Assembly (NCBI GenBank): GCA_003991915.1
Contig: RQTK01000286.1
Span: forward strand, 1 to 64,000
DNA: 64,000 nt
Source: Elysia chlorotica
Lineage: Eukaryota; Mollusca; Gastropoda; Plakobranchidae
Reading direction: 5' to 3'
In this document: one piece after another, positions 9,988 through 22,331 of the stretch
Layout of the letters: each line of letters opens with the position of its first letter
How positions within the stretch are numbered: position 1 is the stretch's first letter
Notes under the pieces: generated by a model
Seen by the model: only the letters and a program-made list of their open reading frames with translations
Databases searched by the model: none
Told to the model about the DNA's origin: nothing
Position numbers and translations under genes: made by a program

Positions 9988-10594
9988 TCAATGGCTATAA
10001 AGAAAGATTTTACTTTGAACATTTCCTTTGCTGGATTTGTCCTTTGCGTCGAGGTAAGGGCCATCACCTGGATGTGTGTGTTTTTTTTTTCTTTTTTTTT
10101 CTGATGGCTTTGTAGTCAATACCTGACAATACTTGTTGTGCCTTTTGCTGGATTTCATCGAAATTGTCACGAGTTGTTGAGACAAAGTGTTGTTTGAGAA
10201 GAATGACGATATGTATATGAATTCAGTGTGACCTAAGGTCTTGCTGACTTTGAGATAACGTTCTAGCAGAAATGTCCAAAGGTGTAGCATGAAAACAAAA
10301 TTCTAGTCCATCCATCTTTTGTTGCAGATTTTCGGTATGTCATCTCGTATCAACCTTCTCATTGGTGACATCTTGAATGCTTTGCAGAGTTTCTATCTGT
10401 TGAGGATAGCTATCAATCACTGCAGACGTAGCTTTTGCATGCGCCTCCATGTACGCTTAGACCTCCCACCATGTAGGCTTATCAGATAACTGTTGAATGA
10501 GTCTTGATTCTAGTGATGAGAAATGTTTCATCGACGCCCACCATTTTGTTGACGCAGAGAAGAAACAGTATAGTTCATTATTGATCCCAAAGAA
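9988..10594 (-). pseudogene. hAT transposase (DUF4371-type) fragment
   Basis: Partial coding relic in at least two frames. The FFSAST and LSDKPTWWE blocks come first, followed by a region similar to the helical middle of these transposases (IDSYPQQIETLQS, then LDISARTLSQSQQDL). In-frame stops occur after WWEV and later. The RNase-H catalytic residues cannot be assigned. Confidence 0.65.
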
Positions 10595-10826
10595 ATTGAC
10601 TGACTACACGCGTGGATCAACAGCAGCAGGCCTACAAGGTTGAAAGAATGACAACCGCACGAATGAGTAATTGTTTAACTTTTTCAAAACTCTTTGTTGG
10701 ACTCCACTAGGCTATACTTTCGGGCATGTTGGCTGTCTTGTCGTATGACTGACATTCACATTAACTGACATCTTTCCAATTTCATAAAAAAAATAGTTCA
10801 GAACCAGTTTTACTAGTTCCTAACAA

Positions 10827-10828
<2 letters not shown>

Positions 10829-10882
<54 letters not shown>
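10829..10882. repeat. (GTT)n microsatellite inside the hAT relic
   Basis: About 18 GTT units. Confidence 0.95.
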
Positions 10883-10884
<2 letters not shown>

Positions 10885-11798
10885 TTAACAAATATGATGT
10901 TTGGTCATAGCACCTGTTGCCATACTGATTGATATGTACATATTATAGAAACGGGTCTAACTTGTTTAATTGATGTCATTGACAATGTTGGCACGAGTTG
11001 AGACTTAAATAATAATATAGTTCTAGGTGGTATTAATTCTTGTTAATGAATAGTAGACGGGACCCGAGTCTATCAGGTATCCTTGATGGGACCCCTGTGG
11101 TGAGGAGCCGAGATCAGGGTCTGTTGATGGCCCCTCAGACGGCTTTGCTCCACACCATCACATTTGGCAGGTAAAACTTGTTTTTATCGGTTCGGGTGTT
11201 TTTCATGCCACACTTTTTCAAGGGACCCAATATTACTTTTTATAGTTTTTAAAAGAATACACCCTTTAGCTACATTGCGTTTATGTTATGATTTTTCCTT
11301 TTTCTTCCTTCCTTTTTTTTGTTTCTTCCCCAACTCGAGGCTTATCCATCAATAGTTTCTTCTTGTCCCGAGGCTACTTTAGTACTTAGGCCTCGAGGCC
11401 CTGTGTTTAAGCACGTCCAGCACATGACTAAATCCGGGCCTGGTCCCTCATGTCTTTGTTGCTGCTGGTGACTCATGCTCGGACCTCAGCAAGTTGACAG
11501 TGCTTGGGGATTTGGCGTTACGTCGATCTGAGAATTATTTAGTTGTTGAGGATGGGGAGTAGAGTGAGAGAAGGAGAAGAGGTAAAGATAGAGGTGAGGA
11601 GAAGAGAAGCATATATTTTTATGGGGAACGTAAAGAGGGGGTTGAATCAGGTGTGTGGGAGTTTGTTTTTACGTCACGTCAGCACCGTTACGGCTATATT
11701 GTGCCCATGATGTTTAAAGGCACTTCATACATTATAATAGTAGCAACGGTGACTCCTCTTTTTACAAGCTACTACGCCGAAACATGACTCAGAGGAAA

Positions 11799-11800
<2 letters not shown>

Positions 11801-11860
<60 letters not shown>
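11801..11860. repeat. (GA)n microsatellite
   Basis: Nearly pure AG repeat of about 60 bp. Confidence 0.95.
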
Positions 11861-11866
<6 letters not shown>

Positions 11867-12339
11867 TGAAAGATTGACGTGAGAAATCAACTCATATTTA
11901 GAGCAAAATAAACACGTGAGTTCCGTTCAGCTTAGATTGACAAGAGACCCCGTTCCTCTACAAGTGACAAAATAGCCAACTTCACCAAATATTTGTGTTG
12001 TGTATTGGAGTAGCACTTAACTTTTGGTAGTTAACACATTTTATTTTAATGTTAAGTGCAATGAATGGATAGGGAAAAACGTGTGCCATGGTATTTAACT
12101 ACGTCAAGACATGGAACAAAATAGCAAAGCAGACAAAGACAGTATCAGGGCATGTTTCAGTTTGGTGTCTTGGCATGAACTCAGAGAGGTCTCAGACTGT
12201 CTCAATAAGTCTCCTACCGAAAAATTCAAAACTAAATGTTAACTTTCTTGTTAAAAACACTCAAGATATGACGGTACTGGGGCAGTTAAATAATCAGAAT
12301 GTAACAAAAGACAAACAACAATTTTGCCAGTCACGTTTA

Positions 12340-12650
12340 CGTACAGCTTTGTCTCTGTTTAAAATTGGGCACAATTTTCAGTTGCTAATTTTGATAATTG
12401 TCCGTTAGAAAGGCAACCGACACAGACGATCTGAAAAAAAAAGTTCTGAATATGGAGCAAGAAAATTAACCAAGGGCGATAAATGATTTAAAATTAAAAA
12501 CCCAACCTATAACAAAAAAGGTTTGTTTCCCCTACAGATTCAAAGGGAAGTAACTCCGTATAAAGGGAGATAATCCAAAAAACAAGCAGGGGGTGTTGGG
12601 GTACAGCTCTGAACCTCCGCCATATAGGCACTCTCAGGATAGCCAGCCCA
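12340..12650 (+). repeat. Direct repeat, copy 1 (possible LTR-element 3' end)
   Basis: Shares long near-identical text with 13575-13888, including GGAGCAAGAAAATTAACCAA, AAGGGAAGTAACTCCGTATA and GGTGTTGGGGTACAGCTCTG. A purine-rich run (AACAAGCAGGGGG) directly before TGTTGGGGTAC looks like a polypurine tract plus LTR start. The upstream open stretch 12088-12408 (TVLGQLNNQNVT) may be retroelement coding, but no protease or RT motif is secure. Confidence 0.5.
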
Positions 12651-13574
12651 CAAAGGCCTATGATACAGACATAAAGAAGTGTAGCTCTAGTCTATCATTC
12701 AATGATCCTGGTCTAGAGATTCTGTTTTAAAATTTATCGAACCATACAAATCCTATGAGTGTTTATGGCGTATCAAATCCAAGGAATACAGTAATAGAAT
12801 TTTAAAAGACAAGGCATACGTGGAAATGGTTCATTTTGTCAAAGAAATTGACAGTAGTGCTTTTTAAGAACAGGGTCCAATAATATGCTTAAAAGCTCTA
12901 AATAATTTTCTTCTGACATTCGAAGAAAATTAGTAAAATCAGCTGGGTACAACCTCAATTCTTCTAATAGTGTGGTTGATTAATTCTACTCCTCTTTTTT
13001 GCCCAGAAAGATCTACTTTTCCGCTGTTTTAACTTTAATTGAATATACAAGGTGCACAGAATTAACCGCTGTTTCCTCGTGGGCGCCATAGTTTCTTCCA
13101 GTCAATTGAGAAAAAAGATTGTGTAGTGTGTGGGTGGAACTTGAACTAGACTTGAAACTGTGATTGTGCAATATGGCTTGAGACAAGTCACTTGAGTAAT
13201 AGGCTTGTGCAGTGTTGGCCAGCTTTTAAAGCAATTCGCGACAAAGCATTGCTACAAGAGCCCAATACGTCAAATAATACTGTACTGAAACCTACGAAGC
13301 CTCTAGGGGGCGATGATGAATTTGTCCAAGAAGTGGGGTCCAATCCTGGACTTCCCAAATACAATCACAGCGTCCTACCATTTAAACCAGCTATCTACCG
13401 TTATTACATGCCTTTTCAGTGAAAAGTAACATCCCTTGTGAATGATCTGTAAATATGTTGGTATGTCCAAACATATCATATTTTTATAAGTTATTGTTTT
13501 TTAAATGGCTTTGAGTCGGTGTCAGTATAATGTGACGCGATGAATCATGAATCATGATTCCTTTTATCTCGGCT
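12651..13574. other. Sequence between the two direct repeats
   Basis: No gene recognised. An open stretch at 13192-13422 (76 codons, no family seen) is probably chance or a retroelement fragment. Confidence 0.3.
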
Positions 13575-13888
13575 TCGTCTCTGTTTAAAATAAGGTATAA
13601 TTTTTTGTTGTCAGTTTTGATAATTGTCCATTAGAAAAGCAATCAACACAGAGAATCTTTAAAAAAAAAAAAAGAAGTTCTGAGTATGGAGCAAGAAAAT
13701 TAACCAAGGGCGATAAATGATTTTAAATTTTAAAACTCAACCTATAACAAAAAAAGGTTTGTTTCCCCTACACATTCAAAGGGAAGTAACTCCGTATAAA
13801 GGGAGATAATCCAAAAAACAAGCAGGGGGTGTTGGGGTACAGCTCTGAACCTCCGCCATATAGGCACTCTCAGGATAGCCAGCCCACC
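13575..13888 (+). repeat. Direct repeat, copy 2
   Basis: Partner of 12340-12650, about 1.24 kb away. After the shared part this copy runs into unique sequence (13889-14300) that could be the body of an LTR beginning at TGTTGGGG near 13829. No LTR end or target duplication could be fixed. Confidence 0.5.
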
Positions 13889-14802
13889 GACACCACATCG
13901 ACGAGGTACCTAACGCCTGTACCTCTGTTCACACAACTTCCGACAAAACTCCCTGCCAGCTGTCAATCACCATCCCGGTGTGTTATGGGAGGAACCACAT
14001 CAGACCCAAGGCATAAATAATGGTGAGGCGTTTACCATTATAGCATGTGGACCTTGGCCGTTTTACGGGCCTTAACACCGATTAGGATTGGAGCCAGTTC
14101 CCGACAAAGTTACCCTCGCCAGGCGACCTTGAACTAACTTGTGTTTTTTAAGTACCCTGGTCAAACATGTTATTTCTCAATGCGGTTTACATGTTGTGAA
14201 TAACATTATACTTTTGTTATTAACATTAAATTTCTACAGGTCAGGACTACTGGAGTCTCTGTTACAATGACACTTTTATTTAATTCTTATTTAATAAAAT
14301 ATTCTTTAAAATATAATACAAACCATATTTTTCTTTTTTGAATTTTTAAAATAAAAAAGAAATCTTTCAATTTATCTTTTTTTAGAAAGATTTGTAACTC
14401 TAGACAACAGGTGATTGAATAAAATAGTTGTCCCTTTTGTTTACATTGTCTAATTTAAAGTAGTAACAAATCACTGAGCACAACTTGTATTTTTCTCTGT
14501 TACCTGGGCTGCCTCTCCCCTGTGCAGTACCAACAAGTAGTCACTGGTAAACCTGAGATGTTTTGCCTTAGGCTTTATTCTTTGTATACATATTTCAATT
14601 TTTTTAAAAATAATAACAGTCATATTATCGTTACACATTTTTTTTTATTTCTGTGCAAGATCTGTAACATATATCGGCGATCATGGCCCTTAATTTCTTT
14701 CCGTTATCAGTTGCCATGATGAAAGCATTGGTTAAGGGTTTCTCCTCTCGTTGTGTAACTGTTCAGACTGGGTTTATTTGTTGTATGTACGCGGTCTCTC
14801 TA

Positions 14803-14928
<126 letters not shown>

Positions 14929-15029
14929 TTCTATCTTTTTGTCTTTCTCTTATTTTTTACTATCTCTCCATATCATCCAGTCTCTATCTATTTCAATTGA
15001 GGGATAAATAAACTCTTCGTATTCACCAC

Positions 15030-15086
<57 letters not shown>

Positions 15087-15784
15087 TGCTGCAATCGGTC
15101 AGTGTATCCGTCTGATTTTTTCTTTTTCTTTAATCTAAGGATCTTTTCACGCTCTCCCTCCACCCTCATCCTACAAACACACACACACACACACTCTCTC
15201 TCTCTCTCTAATCTCTTATCTCTCTTAGATTTCCCATACGGCATCCTATATTATGACGTTGTACCGCTACTGTGATCCTTTACCAGACTCCAACACTTAG
15301 TAGACACAGGACAGATCGTGTTAAATAATCTTTATCTCTAATGGGTCGGGCCCAGCCAACAGTTTTAGTACTGTCTTAGTGTCTAGCTAGATCAAATGGT
15401 AACCTCAGCGAATTAACGCATCCTCGGGCAGTTTAGTTCAACCTGTCGGTAAGAAATAATTAAATGTTATTTGGTCTAAGCATCTCTTCAGAGGAACTAC
15501 TAGTATCATTCTTTTAATGTATCTACTTGTAAGATTTAAATTTATCTGCTACTGGTTCTAGCCTTCTGTAGCAGGTAACATCGCTGGTCCAGAGGCTTCT
15601 TATTGTAACTGCATATTGTCAAAAAGGACAGTTAAGTTAATATGCCCCTAGAACAACGACATGCAGTGGTGCATACATGGTTGTCAAGATAAATGAACAA
15701 TATCATGCAAAGAGGAAATATCTTTATTAGGTACTGTCTAAAAAGAAAGATACGCTTTGTGACGGATTGGGGTTTTTTTAAGTT

Positions 15785-15808
15785 TGGGGGGGGGGGGGGG
15801 GGGGGGTA

Positions 15809-15839
<31 letters not shown>

Positions 15840-15841
15840 GG
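15785..15841. repeat. Poly-G tracts separated by poly-T
   Basis: Two G homopolymers (about 22 and 18 bases) separated by TATTTG and a T run. Such tracts can fold as G-quadruplexes and are also prone to length errors in assembly. Confidence 0.9.
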
Positions 15842-16075
15842 TAGGGTATCTATTGTGTGTCGGTTCCATGGCAAAACAAAAGCGTATAGGGCCATGCTAT
15901 AATGTTAAAGTGACATTCTTGAATTTAGGAAGTAAAATAGGTGTGATTTTTTAAACTTAATTATCTGCACGACAGAGGACAATGTCATATAGCTAAGCTC
16001 ATAAACACTTCGTAACAACAAAACAGACCAGCAAACAAATAAAAAACAAAAACAAATAGATAAAAGATAAGGATT

Positions 16076-16076
<1 letters not shown>

Positions 16077-16139
<63 letters not shown>

Positions 16140-16490
16140 CGCGTACGTTAACAACTACAACAGTAACAACAACAACAACCTCAACAACACCATCACCACC
16201 ACCACCACCACCACCAAAAACAACAACAGAATAAACATAAACAAATGAAATACAAACAACATAAACATAAATAACATAAACACATAAACAACATAAACAT
16301 AAATAACATAAACACACAAACATATATTTTGGCACGTTAAATTACAATAAACACCACCACCACCACCACCAAAAACAACAACAGAATAAACATAAACAAA
16401 TGAAATACAAACAACATAAACATAAACAACATAAACACATAAACAACATAAACATAAATAACATAAACACACAAGCATATATTTTAGCAC
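16077..16490. repeat. CAA/CCA microsatellite and 155-bp tandem duplication of AACATAAAC repeats
   Basis: About 20 CAA units (16077-16140), CCA units near 16190-16215, then AACATAAA-type repeats. The block ending GCACGTTAAATTA (about 16340) repeats about 155 bp later as GCACTTTAAATTA, showing a two-copy larger unit. Confidence 0.85.
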
Positions 16491-16606
16491 TTTAAATTAA
16501 TATAAACCTGGTCTCCAAATTTCACAGCAGACTTTTTAGTGCACATTATTTGACAAAGCTTTATCTTTGGAAAATTAAAGCAGACACGTGATTACACCTG
16601 TAGATC

Positions 16607-16732
<126 letters not shown>

Positions 16733-17120
16733 GATGGCGGAGATTCCAAGTTTAATCAACTTTGACACTATTATTTTTCGAGAGACTGAAGTATTTCATC
16801 TTTATGCAAAAAATGATACCGTCGCTTATTTTGGAATGTTTGATAATGCATACAATAATTATCATCGTTACAGAATGTGTGTCTTTATGTACTCTTGTAA
16901 ATACTGGATTTTGTGGAAAAAATAATAAAAGTCACAAATTGAGGTCAGGGGTATACTAGATCTACAGAAAAAAAAATTAGATAATATTTTTATGTTAGGT
17001 AGATCAATTAACATTATGGAGATTGCACGAAAAAATCGTTTATTCTACAGTTTTGTTTGGTAATATGGTAATGCATAATAATCATACAAGGTGAATAGAT
17101 GTGTGTGGATAGAGGGAAAG

Positions 17121-17325
17121 GGGGGGGGGGTGACCAAGTGGTAAAGCATTGGGCTCCTAATCAGGAGGTATGTTACCTGTTTCGAATCCACGATCCGGCA
17201 TTTTTTGTGAGGATCTGATTTCGTTCCCTAACTGTTTGGATCAGCGTAAGTATAATGTGAACGGCTGAGACAGAAATCCAGATGTGGGAGCACGTAAAGT
17301 TTTCAGACATCATCTTGGAGGAATT
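17121..17325 (+). repeat. tRNA-derived SINE, diverged
   Basis: Forward copy: a poly-G start, tRNA-like head (GTGGTAAAGC..., TTTCGAATCCACG), then the common body (AATGTGAACGGCTGAGACAG). The tail is lost. Confidence 0.65.
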
Positions 17326-17490
17326 CTCCGCAATACACGTGTAGCCTATCAGGTCTATCTGTTTACTTTGGTTATTCAGCAACCAATCAAGAAACAAACT
17401 TGTATGAAATTAGTGCATTTCAACAGTAAAACTATTTGTTAATGTATCTGAAAATATAGATCATTTAGACGGATCATATACGAAAGACTT

Positions 17491-17491
<1 letters not shown>

Positions 17492-17521
<30 letters not shown>

Positions 17522-17575
17522 AGGTGGTGATGGTGTTCTTGTTGTTGTTGTAGTTGTTGTTGTTGTTGTTGTTGT
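17492..17575. repeat. TTG/GGT microsatellite
   Basis: Mixed GTT and GGT/GGA triplets. Confidence 0.9.
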
Positions 17576-17767
17576 TTTTACATCACGCGCAATGGATATT
17601 AGCAAAACATAATAAATACTTTGGCGAAAGAATTGTTCATTTTACAGTACACGTATTAGTCAATGCATTTTGCCATTATTATAGACCAAATAAACGAACA
17701 TTTTATCGCATCGATCCCATTTATAGGATGTGTAAGCAAAGAGCGCTCATTTTACCGCATTTTTACA

Positions 17768-18035
17768 GCGGGAGATCAACTCACTCAAGTAATAGAGCGT
17801 TGGTTTATCAATCGGAAGGTTCCCGGTTCGAGTTTCACGATTGGTTAAACATGTATTTTTTCGATTTCATCCCTTACTGGTTATATCGGTAAGTATGATG
17901 TGACTGGCTGAAACAGATTTCCAGGTCTCCCCGCACTGTCTAGTGTGAACAGCATATCGCATTGTCAGACGTCAGTCTTGGAGCCCGTCCAAAATATAAC
18001 CAATATAGTTTTGATATTGGACCTTAAGCAAATAA
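17768..18035 (+). repeat. tRNA-derived SINE
   Basis: Head with TAGAGCG and GGTTCGAGTTTC, body GTGACTGGCTGAAACAG, and a weak tail TTTTGATATTGGACC. Confidence 0.7.
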
Positions 18036-18089
18036 TCTACTCGACTCAACAGCATTTTTGCAATGCATATTATCAGATACTCATAAAAG

Positions 18090-18230
18090 CTTGAACGTCC
18101 TTAACTGGTTGGGTCGGCGTCAGTATAATGTGACTGGCTGAGACAGAAGTCATCGTATCCCCGCTCTTGGCAGCACATAAAATTGTCAGACGTCAGTCTT
18201 GGGGTCCGTCGCCGAATAGGATATACCTAT
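18090..18230 (+). repeat. SINE body fragment
   Basis: Starts at CTGGTTGGGTCGGCGTCAG and runs to TCAGTCTTGGGGTCCG; head and tail are missing. Confidence 0.75.
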
Positions 18231-19640
18231 GTGCCTATAAAGAACACAGCTTGAACGTCTTCAGTTGGGTGGAACTTGACGTCGTGTGCATGCTACTCAG
18301 TATGTTGAAATCACTTTAACTCAGAGCTAACTTCACAGAGCAGATGTCAACTCCTGTGATCTTTGAAATTGATCTGCAGTCGTTTCATGCTTCAAGTGGT
18401 GCGCACTAAATCTAGGAGTTGCACAGGATTTCATCATATCTTAGTGTACAGTTTACCAAGGCTGAGTATAGTAAGCAATCTTTCCACAGTTCTACACTGG
18501 ATAATAAATCTAGTATTGCAGATTGGGAAAATGCACATAGTGCTATAATTCGACATCAGTGGGAAAGCGTTATTTCAAAGAACGTGCATGAAATAATTTA
18601 TCGTAAGATTCGGAAAAGTAGATTTCTAGACGCTAAAGAAGGTAAGATGTTTATATAAAAAACAACAAACCAACTATATCAATGAATGAGTACCAACCAA
18701 TTAAAAAAAATCAGAATCAAACGTAGGAACCAAACTTGACTAAAAAACAAATTTCGAAAACAATTAACCAACTAGTTATTCAATTACGTAAATGAACAAA
18801 CAATCATTGTATAAGTAATGGCAACAGTTACCAATTAATCTAAGTCACCGCTATATCAATACACGACGACCTTGTTCTCAAAGCTTTGCACGTAACCATT
18901 ATTTAAAAAAAATACTAAATAGGCTATCTCTAATTGAAAGCGAAACCTACAGAATTTGACCTCTAAGTGTGAAACTTTCCTATACATGTAACAACAACAC
19001 GCGTCAGTAGGTCCCTCAGTAATGTTTTTTCTTATCACAATGACGACAAAGTAACTTTTGATCTTTTAAAATCACGTTTTATCTAGTTTTAATTCCTAAT
19101 TCAAGTTTTACGACCGTTTTTTTTTCTTTTGATGTGCAGACAAAGTTTTGACTGTATGGAGCCTTTGAGATAAAATTAATGACTTTTTACCAAGGGCAAA
19201 GCTATTCATACACCGTATGCTCGATGACGCCAGGAAATCAAAGATTGTTAATAATTATAGCACCAGTAAGTCTACGTATCTTTGATGTGTACGGTACCCA
19301 TTTCCTTGCATATTTTTCTGTCTGAAGCCATTATCTCACCCACGCAATCTGTTTGCCTCATTCTCTTCATTCTCTCTGTCTACCATTCTATCCGCATAAT
19401 GTAATTTTAATATACATTTACATGTAAACACACGCACACACACACACACACATATAAAAACCATACTAGATCTACATACCAGTGTGGTAACCGGTAACGA
19501 TCTAAATGTAGTTAGAACATAACCATGCGATAAAAAGTATTGTCTAATTTGGTTTTGATTGTTTAAACACTGTTCACCAAAATCATTTTCGAAACTTTTA
19601 GAGTAGAGGTTGCATTGCTGTGAACACAGCGCTTCCCATC
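18231..19640. other. Unassigned sequence
   Basis: No gene seen. It contains only a short CA microsatellite near 19430-19453. Confidence 0.4.
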
Positions 19641-19647
19641 CACCTGC

Positions 19648-19697
<50 letters not shown>
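19648..19697. repeat. (CAA)n microsatellite
   Basis: About 16 CAA units just 5' of a SINE cluster. Confidence 0.95.
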
Positions 19698-19714
19698 AAC
19701 AACTGAGCGAGCGA

Positions 19715-19990
19715 GTTGATAGTTGGTTTAACGTCCAACGTCAGCACAATTTAATTTATATTGTGGACGGGCGCCAAGACTAACGTCTGAAAATTGTATG
19801 TGCTGCCAAACACGAGACAGGGCGGGGATGGCATGATCCAATGTCTCAGCCGGTCACATTATACTGACACCGACCCAACCAGTTACAGGAGACGAAATTG
19901 GACAAATAAATCTGCCGTTCGTGGGATTCGAACCGCGGATCTCCATATATGGATACCAACGTTTTACCACTTGAGCCAGTTTCGTTTCCT
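19715..19990 (-). repeat. tRNA-derived SINE, cluster member 1
   Basis: Reverse copy, tail first (GGTTTAACGTCCAACGTCAG), ending in a head with GGGATTCGAACCGCGGATCT and TACCACTTGAGCC. Confidence 0.85.
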
Positions 19991-20148
19991 AAAGTCCAAC
20001 GTCAGCAGCAAGGCTATATCGTGGACGAGTCCTAAGACTAATGTCATACTTTTATATGTTGCCTCACAGAGACAGTACGGAGGTAAGAGGACTGCTGCTT
20101 CAACCGATCAAAACACACTGATACAGACCCAACCAGGTAGATAGATGA

Positions 20149-20186
<38 letters not shown>

Positions 20187-20188
20187 GA

Positions 20189-20233
<45 letters not shown>

Positions 20234-20335
20234 GAAAGAAAGAGAGAGAGAAGTTACAGGGGGCGAAATTGGACGATAGTGGGTTTCGAACCACATACCT
20301 ATATAGATACCAACGCTCTATCGCCCGAAACAGTT
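19991..20335 (-). repeat. tRNA-derived SINE, cluster member 2, with GATA expansion
   Basis: Same orientation as its neighbours. A (GATA)n tract (about 20148-20234) interrupts it exactly between the CAGACCCAACCAG body and the GGGGGCGAAATTGG head side. Confidence 0.8.
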
Positions 20336-20339
20336 TGGT

Positions 20340-20560
20340 TTTCTAAAATCCAACGTTAGCAGCAAGGCTGTATCGCGGACGAGTCCTAAGACTAATGTCA
20401 TATTTTTACATGCTGCCTCAGTGAGATAGTACGGAGGTTCGAGGACTGCTGCCTCAACCCATCAAAACACGCTCATACAGACCCAACCAGGGTTTTGAAC
20501 CGGAAACCTCCCAGTTTGTGAAACCAACGCTCTACCACTTACGCCAGTTCGCAACCAGGA
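20340..20560 (-). repeat. tRNA-derived SINE, cluster member 3
   Basis: Closer in sequence to member 2 than to member 1 (both share AGCAAGGCT, GCGGACGAGTCCTAAGAC and GAGGACTGCTGC), so 2 and 3 arose from one another or from one subfamily. Confidence 0.8.
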
Positions 20561-21176
20561 ACATGGTCACATCGATTTAATGAATATAAAAATCGAAATA
20601 ACTTATTGTTACTTTAAGATTCACTTCATAGTAATAGTAACAATACCAATGATACACATTGGAGCGGTCATTGCGCTGTGTTTCCCTTTGAAGTGTAGTT
20701 GAAGCTGCAAACCGTGAAACTAGTCGAACCACACGGGCCATCAATATCGGCCTTGACAAAGGCACACTAGTATTATAAAATGTGTGAAATAAGTGTTTGG
20801 GTGCAAGTTTGACAGATTTAGGTACAGTTAGCTACCCGTTTCCATTTATGTCACACACTCTAATGTTTCTTTAAACTTTTATAAACTGTATATATACCGA
20901 GAGAGAGAGAGAGAGAGAGAGTAAGAGAGAGGGAGAGAGAGGGAGAGAGCGCTAGAGAGAGAGATACAGAGAGGGGGAGAGCGAGAGAGAGAGAGAGATA
21001 CAGAGAGGGAGAGAGGTGGAAAGAGCTAGAGAGAGAGGTAGACAGAGGGCGAGAGAGAAATAGAGAGAGGGAAAGGGGGGAGAGGAAGAAAGAGATAGCT
21101 AGATAGATGCGGACTCCCGATGAGAGTGGCTAATACAAAAGGCCACACATTCAGCTTGGACGATCTAAAAACAGAT
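20561..21176. other. Unassigned, with imperfect GA-rich tract
   Basis: An impure GAGA/GGGAGA tract covers about 20899-21090. Nothing else is recognised. Confidence 0.6.
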
Positions 21177-21186
21177 AGATAGATAG

Positions 21187-21234
<48 letters not shown>

Positions 21235-21235
21235 G
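21177..21235. repeat. GATA then (AAT)n microsatellite
   Basis: Four GATA units followed by about 16 AAT units. The text after it (TGGCATTTATGTAGCACACT) resembles the start of a dispersed repeat common in invertebrates. Confidence 0.9.
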
Positions 21236-21548
21236 CATTTATGTAGCACACTTCCATGAACTATCATGCTCAATGCCCTATATAATGTTGACACAGTAAC
21301 ATATTAAAATCAAAAGTCACATGGAATCGTTAGAGGTATTTACAACATTCACAGGTTCAAGTTCAAGCATAAAAAATATAGGACATTAACATGCGTTCAA
21401 AATTTTCCATGGACGGTGTCTCCCTTATGTTTGGGAAGGTTGTTCCATACATTGGGACCAAGAAAGTTGGTGTTGCATTTTGTTTAGAATCAAAAACCGT
21501 AACCCTTAGCATGGCATGCATATATCAGCTTCTTTGATTTAAACCTAG

Positions 21549-21656
21549 GATCGTAAGTACAACATGGTGGTAGCCTACAACTAGTCGTTAGGCTTCTTAT
21601 TCGCGTGTAAGACGAGTTGTAAGCTAACGGCGACTTGTACTTACGGCACTAGTTTT
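21549..21656. mobile_element. Palindromic MITE-like element (divergent copy)
   Basis: Imperfect inverted repeat: CGTAAGTACAAC..TAGCCTACAACTAGTCG near the left and GAGTTGTAAGCTAACGGCGACTTGTACTTACG near the right, around a TTCTTATTCG loop. Loop and stem words are shared with 26807-26915 and 60676-60780. Confidence 0.5.
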
Positions 21657-22169
21657 TATAGTTTTATGATCGCTAAGTGATAGCAATCCTTAAAGATCAT
21701 GTAAGAAGGCAAGAAACATGCAGCTAGTGAATGCACATAAAATGATCAAGAGGTTAAGTTATGCTGAATAGTTGTTTTTTTAATTTTTTTTTTTTTTAAA
21801 AAAATCTGCAGATTCTCTCATAGATTAAAATGTAGTTGTAAGGAAAATAATTAATATGAAAAGATGTTATCACAGTGAAGGGTATGATTGAGTAAGAAAA
21901 GTTATATATGGATGGGGAAAGCTTAGTTTAAACTTTTCACATCGCATGTTTTAATTATGTGTGCGCATTATTTTGGGGACTTTTCCACAATTTGGAACAG
22001 GAATTGGGTAGGTATTTTTCTCATGCGCGTCGAACTTTTTAGTACAGATTAGGGAAAATATCAATTTGAAACACGTTTTAAGTTTGTTGTCATGGAAAGG
22101 GAAAGAATGTTTTGTCTTGAACGTGTACTTTTTGATGACTTTTATATCGTGTTTGTGCTTCTGCGAAAC

Positions 22170-22331
22170 TTCATATCCTGTAGATGGGACGTTGAAACAG
22201 TATATCCCGTACTTGGTCACATAATACATACCCATTCTAACTGGTAGGGAAAACACAAGATGGCTGCGAGAATCGAACCCACAACCTTACGAGAAGAAGT
22301 CTCGCGTTCTTCCCTTGGTTGGCTAACCTCG
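22170..22331 (-). repeat. tRNA-like segment, possible second SINE family
   Basis: Reverse strand contains TTAGCCAACCAAGGGAAGA (A-box-like) and GTGGGTTCGATTCTCGC (B-box-like). It differs from the main SINE. It lacks a convincing full cloverleaf, so it is not called as a tRNA gene. Confidence 0.4.

Larger units (their letters stand above)
9214..11442 (-). mobile_element. Decayed hAT-family DNA transposon
   Basis: Ends are a perfect 15-bp inverted repeat, CAGGCCCGGATTTAG (9214-9228 and, reversed, 11428-11442). Between them, on the minus strand, lies a broken transposase relic from about 10594 downwards: FFGINNELYCFFSASTKWW, then SLESRLIQQLSDKPTWWEV, like the FFSAST..W..L..LSDTRW block of DUF4371/ZMYM-type hAT transposases. 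Frameshifts and stops interrupt it, so it is dead. An 8-bp target duplication was not seen at these exact ends. GTT microsatellites have expanded inside it. Confidence 0.75.

Noticed and set aside
12088-12408. 106-codon open frame
   Set aside because: Weakly like a retroelement protease region (TVLGQLN) but no catalytic DTG/DSG is visible; left unassigned.
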